NCBI GenBank assembly: GCA_014529385.2
Contig: CM043949.1
Coordinates: 111,910,477-111,974,476 of the forward strand
Length of the DNA stretch: 64,000 bases
Direction of reading: 5' to 3'
Origin: Adiantum capillus-veneris
Lineage: Eukaryota > Streptophyta > Polypodiopsida > Polypodiales > Pteridaceae
The position numbers and the translations under genes are program-made. Every line of letters begins with the position of its first letter. The first letter of the stretch is position 1. Below, piece by piece: positions 54,957-64,000 of the stretch. The notes beneath the pieces were generated by a model. It had not been told where the DNA came from and made no database searches. It worked only from the letters and a program-made list of their open reading frames with translations.

Positions 54957-57900
54957 CGGTGCGAGACCTACGGGGCGACGCTTCGGATAGCGGCCTGGAA
55001 TTGTAATGGATCATATAGGCTAGATGTAGGTGCCTTAAAAGACAGCTTTAGGGACAGAGACATAGTTTTCTACTCAGAGACACACCAGATACCGGGACAG
55101 CTTATGCCACATGTGAAGGGTTATTTATGGGAAACAGCTGGTCGACCAGACAAGAGATCTCTACGGGTAGCCGGGGTTCAGGAGGAGTAGCAGTCTTATT
55201 TGCAGAGGAGCTGAAACCACTACTACAGATTATCAGGAAAGATGAGCAAGCAAGGTGTATGTGGGTGAGAATGAGAGCCGAGACAGGTAGATTTCTATAT
55301 ATCGCTATATGCTACTTCCCTCCGAGTACATCAGTCTACTCCTCACCTAAAGGACAGTCCCCTTTCTCCATATTGAATAATGACATATGGGAGTTCTCTA
55401 GAGATGGAGACATCGTTCTCTTAGGAGACTTTAATGCTAGAACGGCCAACTCTCAAGCAGTATTCTATGATACTTCTGAGGAAATGCTCAGAGAAGTGGA
55501 TTTATCACAGAGGGGGCTCACTAGAAACTCAAAGGATAAAGAACACACTGAATATGGGAGACACCTCATGGAGATGGAAACTATACATGGTTTGGCCATA
55601 CTTAATGGTCTAGAGAATTTCCCTTTATCTGGGGGATTCACATGCTTCCCGCACAGGCATGGGGCCAGTACAGTGGGGTATGTCAGGACATCGCCAAGCT
55701 TTATTTCTAGTATCGAGGACTTTAAGGTGGGACCCAGACCGGTTGGGATTGCAGTGGATCATGCTCTCTTGACCCTATCAATCTCCTTCCAATACAATGC
55801 CTCTCAAGCACAAAGGAAGAAGACACACACAAGATATACTTTTACGCCAGAGACTGATTCAGTCTATGTGGAAAAGATCTATAATAGGATGTGGGCAGCC
55901 AAGCCAGTATATACTGTAGAGGAGATTACTTCTCAGTTAACAGAGATACTACATGGAGCAACACAAGAGGCATACCCACATACTCAACCTGATCAGAAGA
56001 GAGGATCTGGGAACATGCCTCAAAACAGTTGGTATGACGAGGAATGCAGAGAGACGAGAACCCAGGTCCAGAAAGAGCTTACACTTGGGATCATCACATA
56101 TAAGCAGTCTCAGATTGCTCTTCGGCGTATAGTACGTCGCAAGAAAAGGGCATTCTTAGCCAAACTGGAGAAGGATTTATATCAGCTCTTCTTGAGTCAG
56201 GACTCACGTGAGGCTTGGCGTTTATTCCACGAGCACTCACCGCCTCCGACGATTACTTCTCCTGAGATATGGGGTCAATATGTAACATCATCATATATGG
56301 TATCTGGACAGCCTCCATTACCAGATCTGCTAGAGCCATGTCCTGCTACTAGTACTTTCTTTACTACGGAAATGGTGGAAAAAGCCATTGATAAGATGAA
56401 GACAAGAAGAGCATATGATCATGATGGTTTAGCAGCAGAACATCTGATCCATGCCAGGGATCTACTTTCAGAAGTCCTTGCTCGTCTCTTTAATCGGGTC
56501 ATGTGTGAAGGATTACCTGAATCTTGGAAATTATCTACTATCGTACCTATTTTCAAATCAGGGGATCCTATGATACCCGGGAACTACCGTACCATTATGG
56601 TAGGTCACACATTGACCCGACTGTACGCATCCATTCTTGAACAAAAATTGAGTAGATGGGCAGAGAATGACGGCATAAGGGCAACGGGACAAGCTGGATT
56701 CAGGAGGGGTTATTCCACTTTAGATCATATTCTTACGCTCAGAGCCATTATTGAGGAAGGAAGAGCAAGCGGGAGAAGGATGTATTGTTGCTTTGTGGAT
56801 TTTCGGAAAGCTTTTGATACGATACCAAGGGCAAGATTGATGCGCAGGATGCAAGAGTTAGGGGTCCCCAAAGAGATTATTTGGGGGATCATGGCCTTAT
56901 ACGGGTCAGTAAACTGGTTATGTACGTACCCCAGAAGGGGATTCCGACATTGTTCATTCCACCATTGGAGTAAAGCAGGGATGCCCACTGTCCCCTACTT
57001 TATTTGGTATGTACATAGATGAGGTATCAGATTACATTGATAGAGAAGGTGACAGAGGGGCTCAACTTGCAGGGTCATGGATCCCTTTGTTGTTGTATGC
57101 AGATGATATTGTATTGATAGCAGAATCACCAGATGGAATGCAGAGGCAACTAGATGCATTACATAAATTCGCGGAGGACAATGGACTGTCGGTAAACTTG
57201 GGTAAAACCAAAGTTATGGTGTTTAACACCACACCGCAGTGGGTTAGGAGATTGGCACCTACATTTGCATATGGCCAGGATACAATAGAGTACACAGATG
57301 CATACACATACCTTGGTGTGGTATTTGCAGGACCGAAGTTTACTCTCAAGAAAGCAGCGGATGCTAGATTGTCCAGAGCCTTTGCGGCCTTGGGAGGGTT
57401 GGAGAGGATGTGTTCACAAGTGCAGTTTCAGGAACCACGAACAAAACTTTGGCTCTTTGATACTGTGGTGGCTTCGGCTATGCTTTATGGGGTCCAGATT
57501 TTGGGACCATCTGTGGATCAGGATAATTGGAAGTCAATGGAGAGACCTTTGGTATCTATGATTTCCCGAATGATTAGAGCCAAGGCCTCCGTACCACACG
57601 CGATTACCCGAGCGGAACTAGCTGCCCCTCCGATAGAAATTGAAGCTCTTACCAGATCAGTGTCCTTTATACATGGTTTGTGGGATACAAATAATTGCCG
57701 ATATACTAGACTGGCCCTCGAATCCTCTCGACAACTAGCAATGAAAGGGGATACATCATGCTGGTATGCGCAATTGTCCTTGTGGTTTCAGAGACACGGG
57801 TTCAGTATGGAAAGATTACCCCCCTTCCAATACTCTCTTGAGGCTCCATGATTGGCAATTACACGAACGGAGATTAATAAAATCATCCGTCAGGATCTTA

Positions 57901-58598
57901 TACAGTTGGATACTAAGAGGACATGGGTAGACCCTACACAAGAATTGGGCATGAAGATGGCCGACTACAAAGAAAACTTCCTACAGCTATCTGAAGATGG
58001 ATTTGTGATTTGCCCGAGCTACATGGATACCCACCCGTCTCATGGTGTGAGATGTGCTATTGGTCAGATTCGTACATCCTCACACGAGCTGGAAATTGAA
58101 TTTGGCAGATTTAGGGGAATCCCACCTGAGAGCAGAATTTGCAAGTTATGTGGAATGGAGCCGGAGACAGAATTACACTACATGTGCCATTGCACCGTAT
58201 ACTATGAGATACGTGGGCGTTTCCATTGCCTATTTAAAGAAGGCTTTGGACCTCTAGAAAGAGTCATGCAATACCAAGATCAAAGATGCTTAGGCTTGTA
58301 CCTACTGAAACTACATCGGCACAGGGATAATCTAATGAGAAGACAAAGAGCTCTACAGCCTCAGAGGCAGATCACAGATTTCTTCGGATCGAGAGAAGCA
58401 GGAGTGGAAGGAGAAGCAAGAGGCCAACAGCCAGCACAAAGGAGTACCCACATTCATACCAAAGGCACCCTCATTGACAAGGCAATTGAGCTTAGGAAAT
58501 CGAGACGACCACGACCGAGATGCAGAAGCACACTTCACCGGAGGAGACTACAACAAAGGATTAGAAGCATTTTAGCCAGACACCCAGAATGCTCCTAA
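54957..58598 (+). pseudogene. LINE-C ORF2: endonuclease, reverse transcriptase, zinc knuckle
   Basis: ORF2 follows the ORF1 UGA in the same frame: AAWNCNGS at 54990 onward, FYSETHQ, then a 1-base deletion near 55165. The 55127-57022 frame has LLGDFNAR, STVGYVRTSP (Asp of STVDYV changed to Gly), VDHALLTL and the RT start (GNYRTIMVG, GFRRGYSTLDHILTLRAI, FVDFRKAFDTI). A 1-base insertion near 56912 shifts to 57009-57851, with LLYADDIVLIAES (catalytic YADD intact) and NLGKTKVMVFNT. A TGA at 57849 then interrupts; 57852-58598 has IGQIRTSSHELEIEFGRF and the CX2CX8HX4C knuckle CKLCGMEPETELHYMCHC. Three lesions disable an otherwise complete protein of roughly 1200 residues. Confidence 0.9.
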
Positions 58599-58745
58599 GA
58601 AGTTTATTTAAAACTTTGTATTTAGTTTTTCACATTTATTTTCACACTTTCACACTTTTCACACTTAGTACTTTAGTACTAAGGTAGCCAGACATTGTAA
58701 CAGATTCACCACTTTTGTATCAGTTTGGTCTCATAGGTCATTCTG

Positions 58746-61700
58746 CCAGAGATCAGGGCAGCAAGAGAAAAGGGGAAAATCACCTTTTATAGAGGAGGGA
58801 AAGTAGTGGTTCTGGAAAAGCGCTCAGCATGACGGTACGAGACCTATGGGGCGACGCTCCGGATAGCGGCGTGGAATTGTAATGGATCATATAGGCTAGA
58901 TGTAGGTGCCTTTGAAGACAACTTTAGGGACAGAGACATAGTTTTCTACTCAGAGACACACCAGATACCGGAACAGCGTATGCCACATGTGAAGGGTTAT
59001 TTATGGGAAACAGCTGGTCGACCAGACAAGAGATCTCTACAGGGTAGCCGGGGTTCAGGAGGAGTAGCAGTCTTATTTAAGGAGGAGCTGAAACCACTAC
59101 TACAGATTATCAGGAAAGATGAGCAAGCAAGGTATATGTGGGTGAGAATGAGAGCCGAGACAGGTGGATTTCTATATATCTCACCTAAAGGACAATCCCC
59201 TTTCTCCATATTGAATAATGACATATGGGAGTTCTCTAGAGATGGAGACATCGTTCTCTTAGGAGACTTTAATGCTAGAACGGCCAACTCTCAAGCAGTA
59301 TTCTATGATACTTCTGAGGAAATGCTCAGAGAAGTGGATTTATCACAGAGGGGGCTTACTAGAAACTCACAGGATAAAGAACACACTGAATATGGGAGAC
59401 ATCTCATGGAGATGGCAACTATACATGGTTTGGCCATACTTAATGGTCTAGAGAATTTACCGTTATCTGGGGGATTCACATGCTTCCCGCATAGGGATGG
59501 GGCTAGTACAGTGGATTATGTCATGACTTCACCAAGCTTTATTTCTAGTATCAAGGAATTTAAGGTGGGACCCAGACCGGTTGGGATTGCAGTGGATCAT
59601 GCTCTATTGACCCTATCAATCTCCTTCCAATACAATGCCTCTCAAGTACAAAGGAAGAAGACACACACAAGATATACTTTCACGCCAGAAACTGATTCAG
59701 TCTATGTGGAAGAGATCTATAATAGGATGTGGACAGCCGAGCCAGAATATACTGTAGAGGAGATTACTTCTCAATTAACAGAGATACTACATGGAGCAGC
59801 ACAAGAGGCATACCCACATACTCAACCTGATCAGAAGAGAGGATCTGGGAACATGCCTCAAAACAGTTGGTATGACGAGGAATGCAGAGAGACGAGAACC
59901 CAGGTCCAGAAAGAGCTTACACTTGGGATCATCACATATAAGCAGTCTCGGATTGCTCTTCGGCGTATAGTACGTCGCAAGGAAAGAGCATTTTTAGCCA
60001 AACTGGAGAAGGATTTATATCAGCTCTTCTTGAGTCAGGACTCACATGAGGCATGGCGCTTATTTCCGAGCAGTCACCGCCTCCGACGATTACTTCTCCT
60101 GAGATCTGGGGTCAATATGTAACATCATTATATATGGTATCTGGACAGCCTCCATTACCAGATCCGCTAGAGCCATGCCCTGCTACTAGTACTTTCTTTA
60201 CTCGGAAATGGTGGAAAAAGCCATTGATAAGATGAAGACAAGAAGAGCATATGATCATGATGGTTTAGTAGCAGAACATCTGATCCATGCCAGGGATCTA
60301 CTTTCAGAAGTCCTTGCTCGTCTGTTTAATCGGGTCATGTGTGAAGGATTACCTGAATCTTGGAAATTATTTACTATCGTACCTATTTTCAAGTCAGGGG
60401 ATCCTATGATACCCGGGAACTACCGTACCATTATGGTAGGTCACACATTGACCCGACTGTACGCATCCATTCTTGAAAAAAAATTGAGTAGATGGGCAGA
60501 GAATGAGGGCATAAGGGCAACAGGATAAGCTGGAATCAGAAGGGGTTATTCCACTTTAGATCATATTCTTACGCTCAGAGCCATTATTGAGGAAGGAAGA
60601 GCGAACGGGAGAAGGATGTTTTGTTGCTTTGTGGATTTTCGGAAAGCTTTTGATACAGTACCAAGGGCAAGATTGATGCGCAGGATGCAAGAGTTAGGGG
60701 TCCCCAAAGAGATTATTTGGGGGATCATGGCCTTATACGGGTCAGTAACTGGTTATGTACGTACTCCAGAAGGGGATTCCGACATTGTTCACTCCACCGT
60801 TGGAGTAAAGCATGGATGCCCACTGTCCCCTACTTTATTTGGTATGTACATAGATGAGGTATCAGATTACGTTGATAGAGAAGGTGACAGAGGTGCTCAA
60901 CTTGCAGGGTCATGGATCCCCTTGTTTTTGTATGCATATGATATTGTATTGATAGCAGAATCACCAGATGGAATACAGAGGCAGCTAGATGCATTACCTA
61001 AATTCGCGGAGGACAGTGGACTGTCGGTAAACTTGGGTAAAACCAAAGTTATGGGGTTTAACACCACACCGCAGTGGGTTAGGAGATCGGCACCTACATT
61101 TGCATATGGCCAGGTTACAGTAGAGTACACAGATGCATACACATACCTTGGGGTGGTATTTGCAGGACGGAAGTTTACTCTTAAGAAAGCAGTGGATGCT
61201 AGATTATTCAGAGCCTCTGCAGCCCTGGGAGGGTTGGAGAGGATGTGTTCACAAGTGCAGTTTCAGGAACCACGAACAAAACCTTGGCTCTTTGATACTG
61301 TGGTGGCTTCGGCTATGCTTTATGGGGTCCATCTGTGGATCAGGATAATTGGAAGTCAATGGAGAGACCTTTGGTATCTATGATTTCTCAAATGATTAGA
61401 GCGAAGGCCTCCGTACCACACGCGATTACCCGAGCGGAACTAACGGCCCCTCTAATAGAAATTGAAGCTCTTACCAGATCAGTGTTCTTTATACATGGTT
61501 TGTGGGATACAAATATACTAGACTGGCCCTCGAATCCTCTCGACAATTGGCAATGAAAGGGGATACATCATGCTGGTATGTGCAACTATCCTCGTGGTTT
61601 CAGAGACACGGGTTCAATATGGAAAGATTACCCCCCTTCCAATACTCTCTTGAGGCTCCATCACTGGCAATTTACACGAACGGAGATTAATAAAATCATC

Positions 61701-62321
61701 CGACAGGATCTTATACAGTTGGATACTAAGAGGACATGGGTATACCCTACACAAGAATTGGGCACGAAGATGGCCGACTACAAAGAAAACTTCCTACAAC
61801 TATCTGAAGATGGATTTGTGATTCGCCCGAGTTACATGGATACCCACCTGTCTCATGGTTTGAGATGTGCTATTGGTCAGATTCGTACATCCTCACACCA
61901 GTTGGAAATTGAATTTGGCAGATTTAGGGGAATCCCACCTGAGAGCAGAATTTGCAAGTTATGCGGAATTGAGCCGGAGACAGAATTACACTATATATGC
62001 CACTGCACAGTATACTATGAGATACGTGGGCGTTTTCATTGCCTCTTTAAAGAAGGATTTGGACCTCTAGATAGAATCATGCAATACCAAGATCAAAGAT
62101 GCTTAGGCTTGTACCTACTGGAACTACATTGGCACAGGGATAATCTAATGAGAAGACAAAGAGCACTACAGCCTCAGAGGCAGATCACAGACTTCTTCGG
62201 ATCGAGAGAAGCAGGAGTGGAAGGGGAAGCAAGAGGCCAGCAGCCAACACAAAGGAGTACCCACGTTCATACCAAAGGCACCCTAATTGACAGAGCGATT
62301 GAGCTTAGGAAATCGAGCTGA
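58746..62321 (+). pseudogene. LINE-D ORF1 end and ORF2
   Basis: The ORF1 frame ends UGA CGG at 58830-58835, and the frame beyond is open without a break to 60122 (430 codons) with AAWNCNG, SETHQ, LLGDFNAR, STVDYVMTS (Asp intact) and VDHALL. A 39-bp in-frame deletion at about 59176 removes the FPP segment of the endonuclease. Frameshifts near 60066 and 60205 and a TAA at 60526 follow. In the RT the catalytic YADD reads YAYD (about 60943), which should abolish polymerase activity. The C-terminal knuckle is CKLCGIEPETELHYICHC (about 61962). Confidence 0.9.
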
Positions 62322-62604
62322 CCACGACCAAGATGCAGAAGCACACTTCACCGGAGGAGACTACAACAAAGGATTAGAAGCATTCTAGCCAGACACCGAG
62401 AATGCTCCTAAGAAGTTTATTTAATACTTTGTATTTAGTTTTTTCACATTTACTTTCACACTTTTCACACTTAGTACTTTAGTACTAAGGTACCCAGACA
62501 TTGTAACAGATTCACCACTTTTGTATCAGTTTGGTCTCATAGGTCATTCTGGCCTTTTGAAGACGTTAATATAACATTTCATTTCATTTCATTTCTCTCT
62601 CTCT
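58746..62604 (+). mobile_element. LINE-D, 5' truncated, head-to-tail with LINE-C
   Basis: Begins inside the ORF1 CTD (PEIRAAREKGK) and ends in AACATTTCATTTCATTTC then TC repeats. It is about 97% identical to 54868-58745 by eye. The junction falls at CATTCTG/CCAGAG with one or two bases of overlap and no tail between the copies. Confidence 0.92.
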
Positions 62605-63150
62605 CGCCTAGATAGCAGCATAATATCTAATCCTTCAAACATGCATTCTGAGCATGTGTGATCAAAATCATGTTTTGTTGATAAAGAAATTCTTTTAGCT
62701 TATGAAAATAAAATTTTGATGATGTTAGCCTGCCCTCAAATCAGAGTCGCTTTTGACTATCGTTGTGTCTATGGAGAGACATCTTGCTTTGGATGCACTT
62801 TTACTAAGAACACCTGTCCACATTAGATGGCTAACCTACTTGCTGCTTGAGAGAAAAAGTCTGCCACAGCTTTGTTCATCATGATGTCATAATATGCAGG
62901 TTTTGAGAATGAAAGAAAGGAAGAAAAAGAGAACACATTTTTCCATATTTTGATCTCAAATCATAATGAAAACAAGGGAGAAAAAGAGTGATGAATAAAA
63001 TTGACTAATGAAAACATTTTTTCAATAGTCAATTTTATTCATCATATATTGTTTCGTATCCAATTTGTGAAGATCTTTATATTCAGTTACAAGTGTTATG
63101 TTTAAGCTGTCATTGCATTATCCATATAGTTTCTTCAAAATGATGACTGT
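62605..63150. other. AT-rich intron sequence
   Basis: Contains two inverted AAAATTGACTAATGAAAA / TTTTTCAATAGTCAATTTT stretches (about 62996-63034) that can fold. No exon of CstF50 and no element motif found. Confidence 0.5.
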
Positions 63151-63360
63151 TCAGTACTTATTCCTCAAACTCATCAATCCTGAGGGTTCTTCATCAAGAG
63201 GCTCCGAGGAAGAAGGGCACTTGAATGGTTTAAGTAATGGACCGTAGTAACGTCGTGCTAACTTAGCATAGTACTTTTGATGATTTGAATTGCTCCCTTT
63301 CACTTTGGGGTGCTGTGAACAGCAGGAAAAGAAAATCAAAATAGCTCAAAAGCTCAACAA
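63151..63360 (-). pseudogene. Ty3/gypsy integrase C-terminal remnant
   Basis: The minus-strand frame has HQKYYAKLARRYYGP joined directly to LLKPFKCPSSSEPLDEEP. In intact elements a stretch of about 30 residues lies between KLxPRYYGPF and SLLKPF, so this is an internally deleted relic. The rest (63361-64000) has only short frames. Confidence 0.6.
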
Positions 63361-64000
63361 TGTAGTGAGCGGTCATTTTTACAAAAAGATCCCATTCTTC
63401 TGATAGAAGAGACGTACACTATTGTATTTCACCTTTGTACTATTTCGATGATGGCTTGGTGATGGAATCTCGTATTATAGCCTTTCGTTTATATCCTACC
63501 CCCGTCCATTTCCCATCCTTCCTTCCTTTCTTCTCTTACCTTTGCTTATTCTGATGATCTGTTGTAGTGTTGTAGTGGGGGGTAAGCTCATCCTTTAGCC
63601 ACACCAAAGTTCTCTTGAGAGAGCTTGTTTGGCGCATGACAGCTATCTTCTCTTTGAGATCGTAATAATACTGTAACATTGCTTGCTTACCTTAACCTCT
63701 TTCTCCACTGGGTCCTCCAGGTCGAAAAAGGAGACAACTCTGGATGATCTTTCTTTCGTTATGCCCATCGTGATAATGTGACCCTCGTCCTTTTCATCCC
63801 GTCCACCATCTATCGGGGAAGTCCTTCCACTCAATGTTCGGGAAAAGTGTGCCTCAGCTTAGCCTTGAGCCGGTTGAAAAACCAAATTAGCCAACTGAAG
63901 AGAGGGGAAGAAGGAGAAAATCCGCTTGGAAAAGTTAAGAAAATAGAGTTAAATTGGAAAAATGCCGTTTATTTTGTAAAATTTCCTCTTTGAAATTTGA

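Larger units (their letters stand above)
53700..58745 (+). mobile_element. LINE-C, near full length
   Basis: Contains ORF1, ORF2 with endonuclease, RT and C-terminal knuckle, and the 3' region up to GGTCTCATAGGTCATTC, where LINE-D joins. The 3' tail is missing. The 5' limit is not defined. Confidence 0.9.

Noticed and set aside
63643-63993. Short frames on both strands at the right edge
   Set aside because: No motif, no shared phase with the host gene, and composition like surrounding intron.
62605-64000. Next CstF50 exon after exon H
   Set aside because: No frame resembling the expected HPxPHLYDVNT continuation; the intron must extend past the window.
1-64000. tRNA, rRNA, CRISPR or bacterial-type operons
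   Set aside because: No tRNA cloverleaf, rRNA core or spaced direct-repeat array seen; introns, LTRs and hAT elements show plant nuclear DNA.

Overview
This window is nuclear DNA from a plant with a large, transposon-rich genome. The evidence is one spliced host gene closest to plant CstF50 proteins, LTR retrotransposons primed by initiator tRNA-Met (TGGTATCAGAGC sites), chromovirus-type Ty3/gypsy elements, Ty1/copia remnants, hAT transposons and non-LTR elements. A fern or other large-genome seed-free plant is my best guess, but no sequence feature proves it.

Host gene. Eight exons on the + strand (10182-10265, 36941-37068, 37190-37259, 37568-37651, 51008-51100, 51216-51286, 52742-52793, 52885-52942) join in frame with GT-AG junctions. 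They encode the N-terminal half of the 50-kDa cleavage stimulation factor subunit (CstF50, WD40). Both gene ends lie outside the window. Two introns are about 26.7 kb and 13.4 kb, and the last one visible exceeds 11 kb. Nearly everything else in the window is mobile DNA inside or beside these introns.

Layout. 1-4447: 5' half of a minus-strand chromovirus (family G1) inserted in the 5' LTR of a plus-strand non-autonomous LTR element (G2-N, to 8132), itself inserted in a minus-strand LINE (8133-about 9800). 11616-14745: complete hAT-1 with an uninterrupted 777-codon transposase. 15600-23627: copia integrase remnant, then the 3' end of an autonomous G2 element whose LTR contains a recent 4.5-kb copia derivative (16976-21502). 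23628-30297: a 6.67-kb palindrome with arms of about 3.3 kb carrying a LINE 3' half and a copia gag. 30620-31063: hAT MITE. 32334-34728: LINE-B. 38000-40650: decayed L1-like LINE. 42422-43674: second G1 fragment. 45557-48731: hAT-2 with one small intron. 53796-62600: two head-to-tail LINEs (C and D).

How the parts relate. G2 and G2-N share LTR ends, polypurine tract and the codons for the integrase C-terminus, so G2-type enzymes probably mobilise G2-N. The LINE family keeps ORF1 and ORF2 in one frame, separated only by a UGA-CGG stop context, and its copies end in a CATTT pentamer tail. hAT-1, hAT-2 and the MITE each have 8-bp target duplications. The most unusual features are the LINE ORF1/ORF2 arrangement, the palindrome, the G2/G2-N pair and the two apparently intact hAT transposases.
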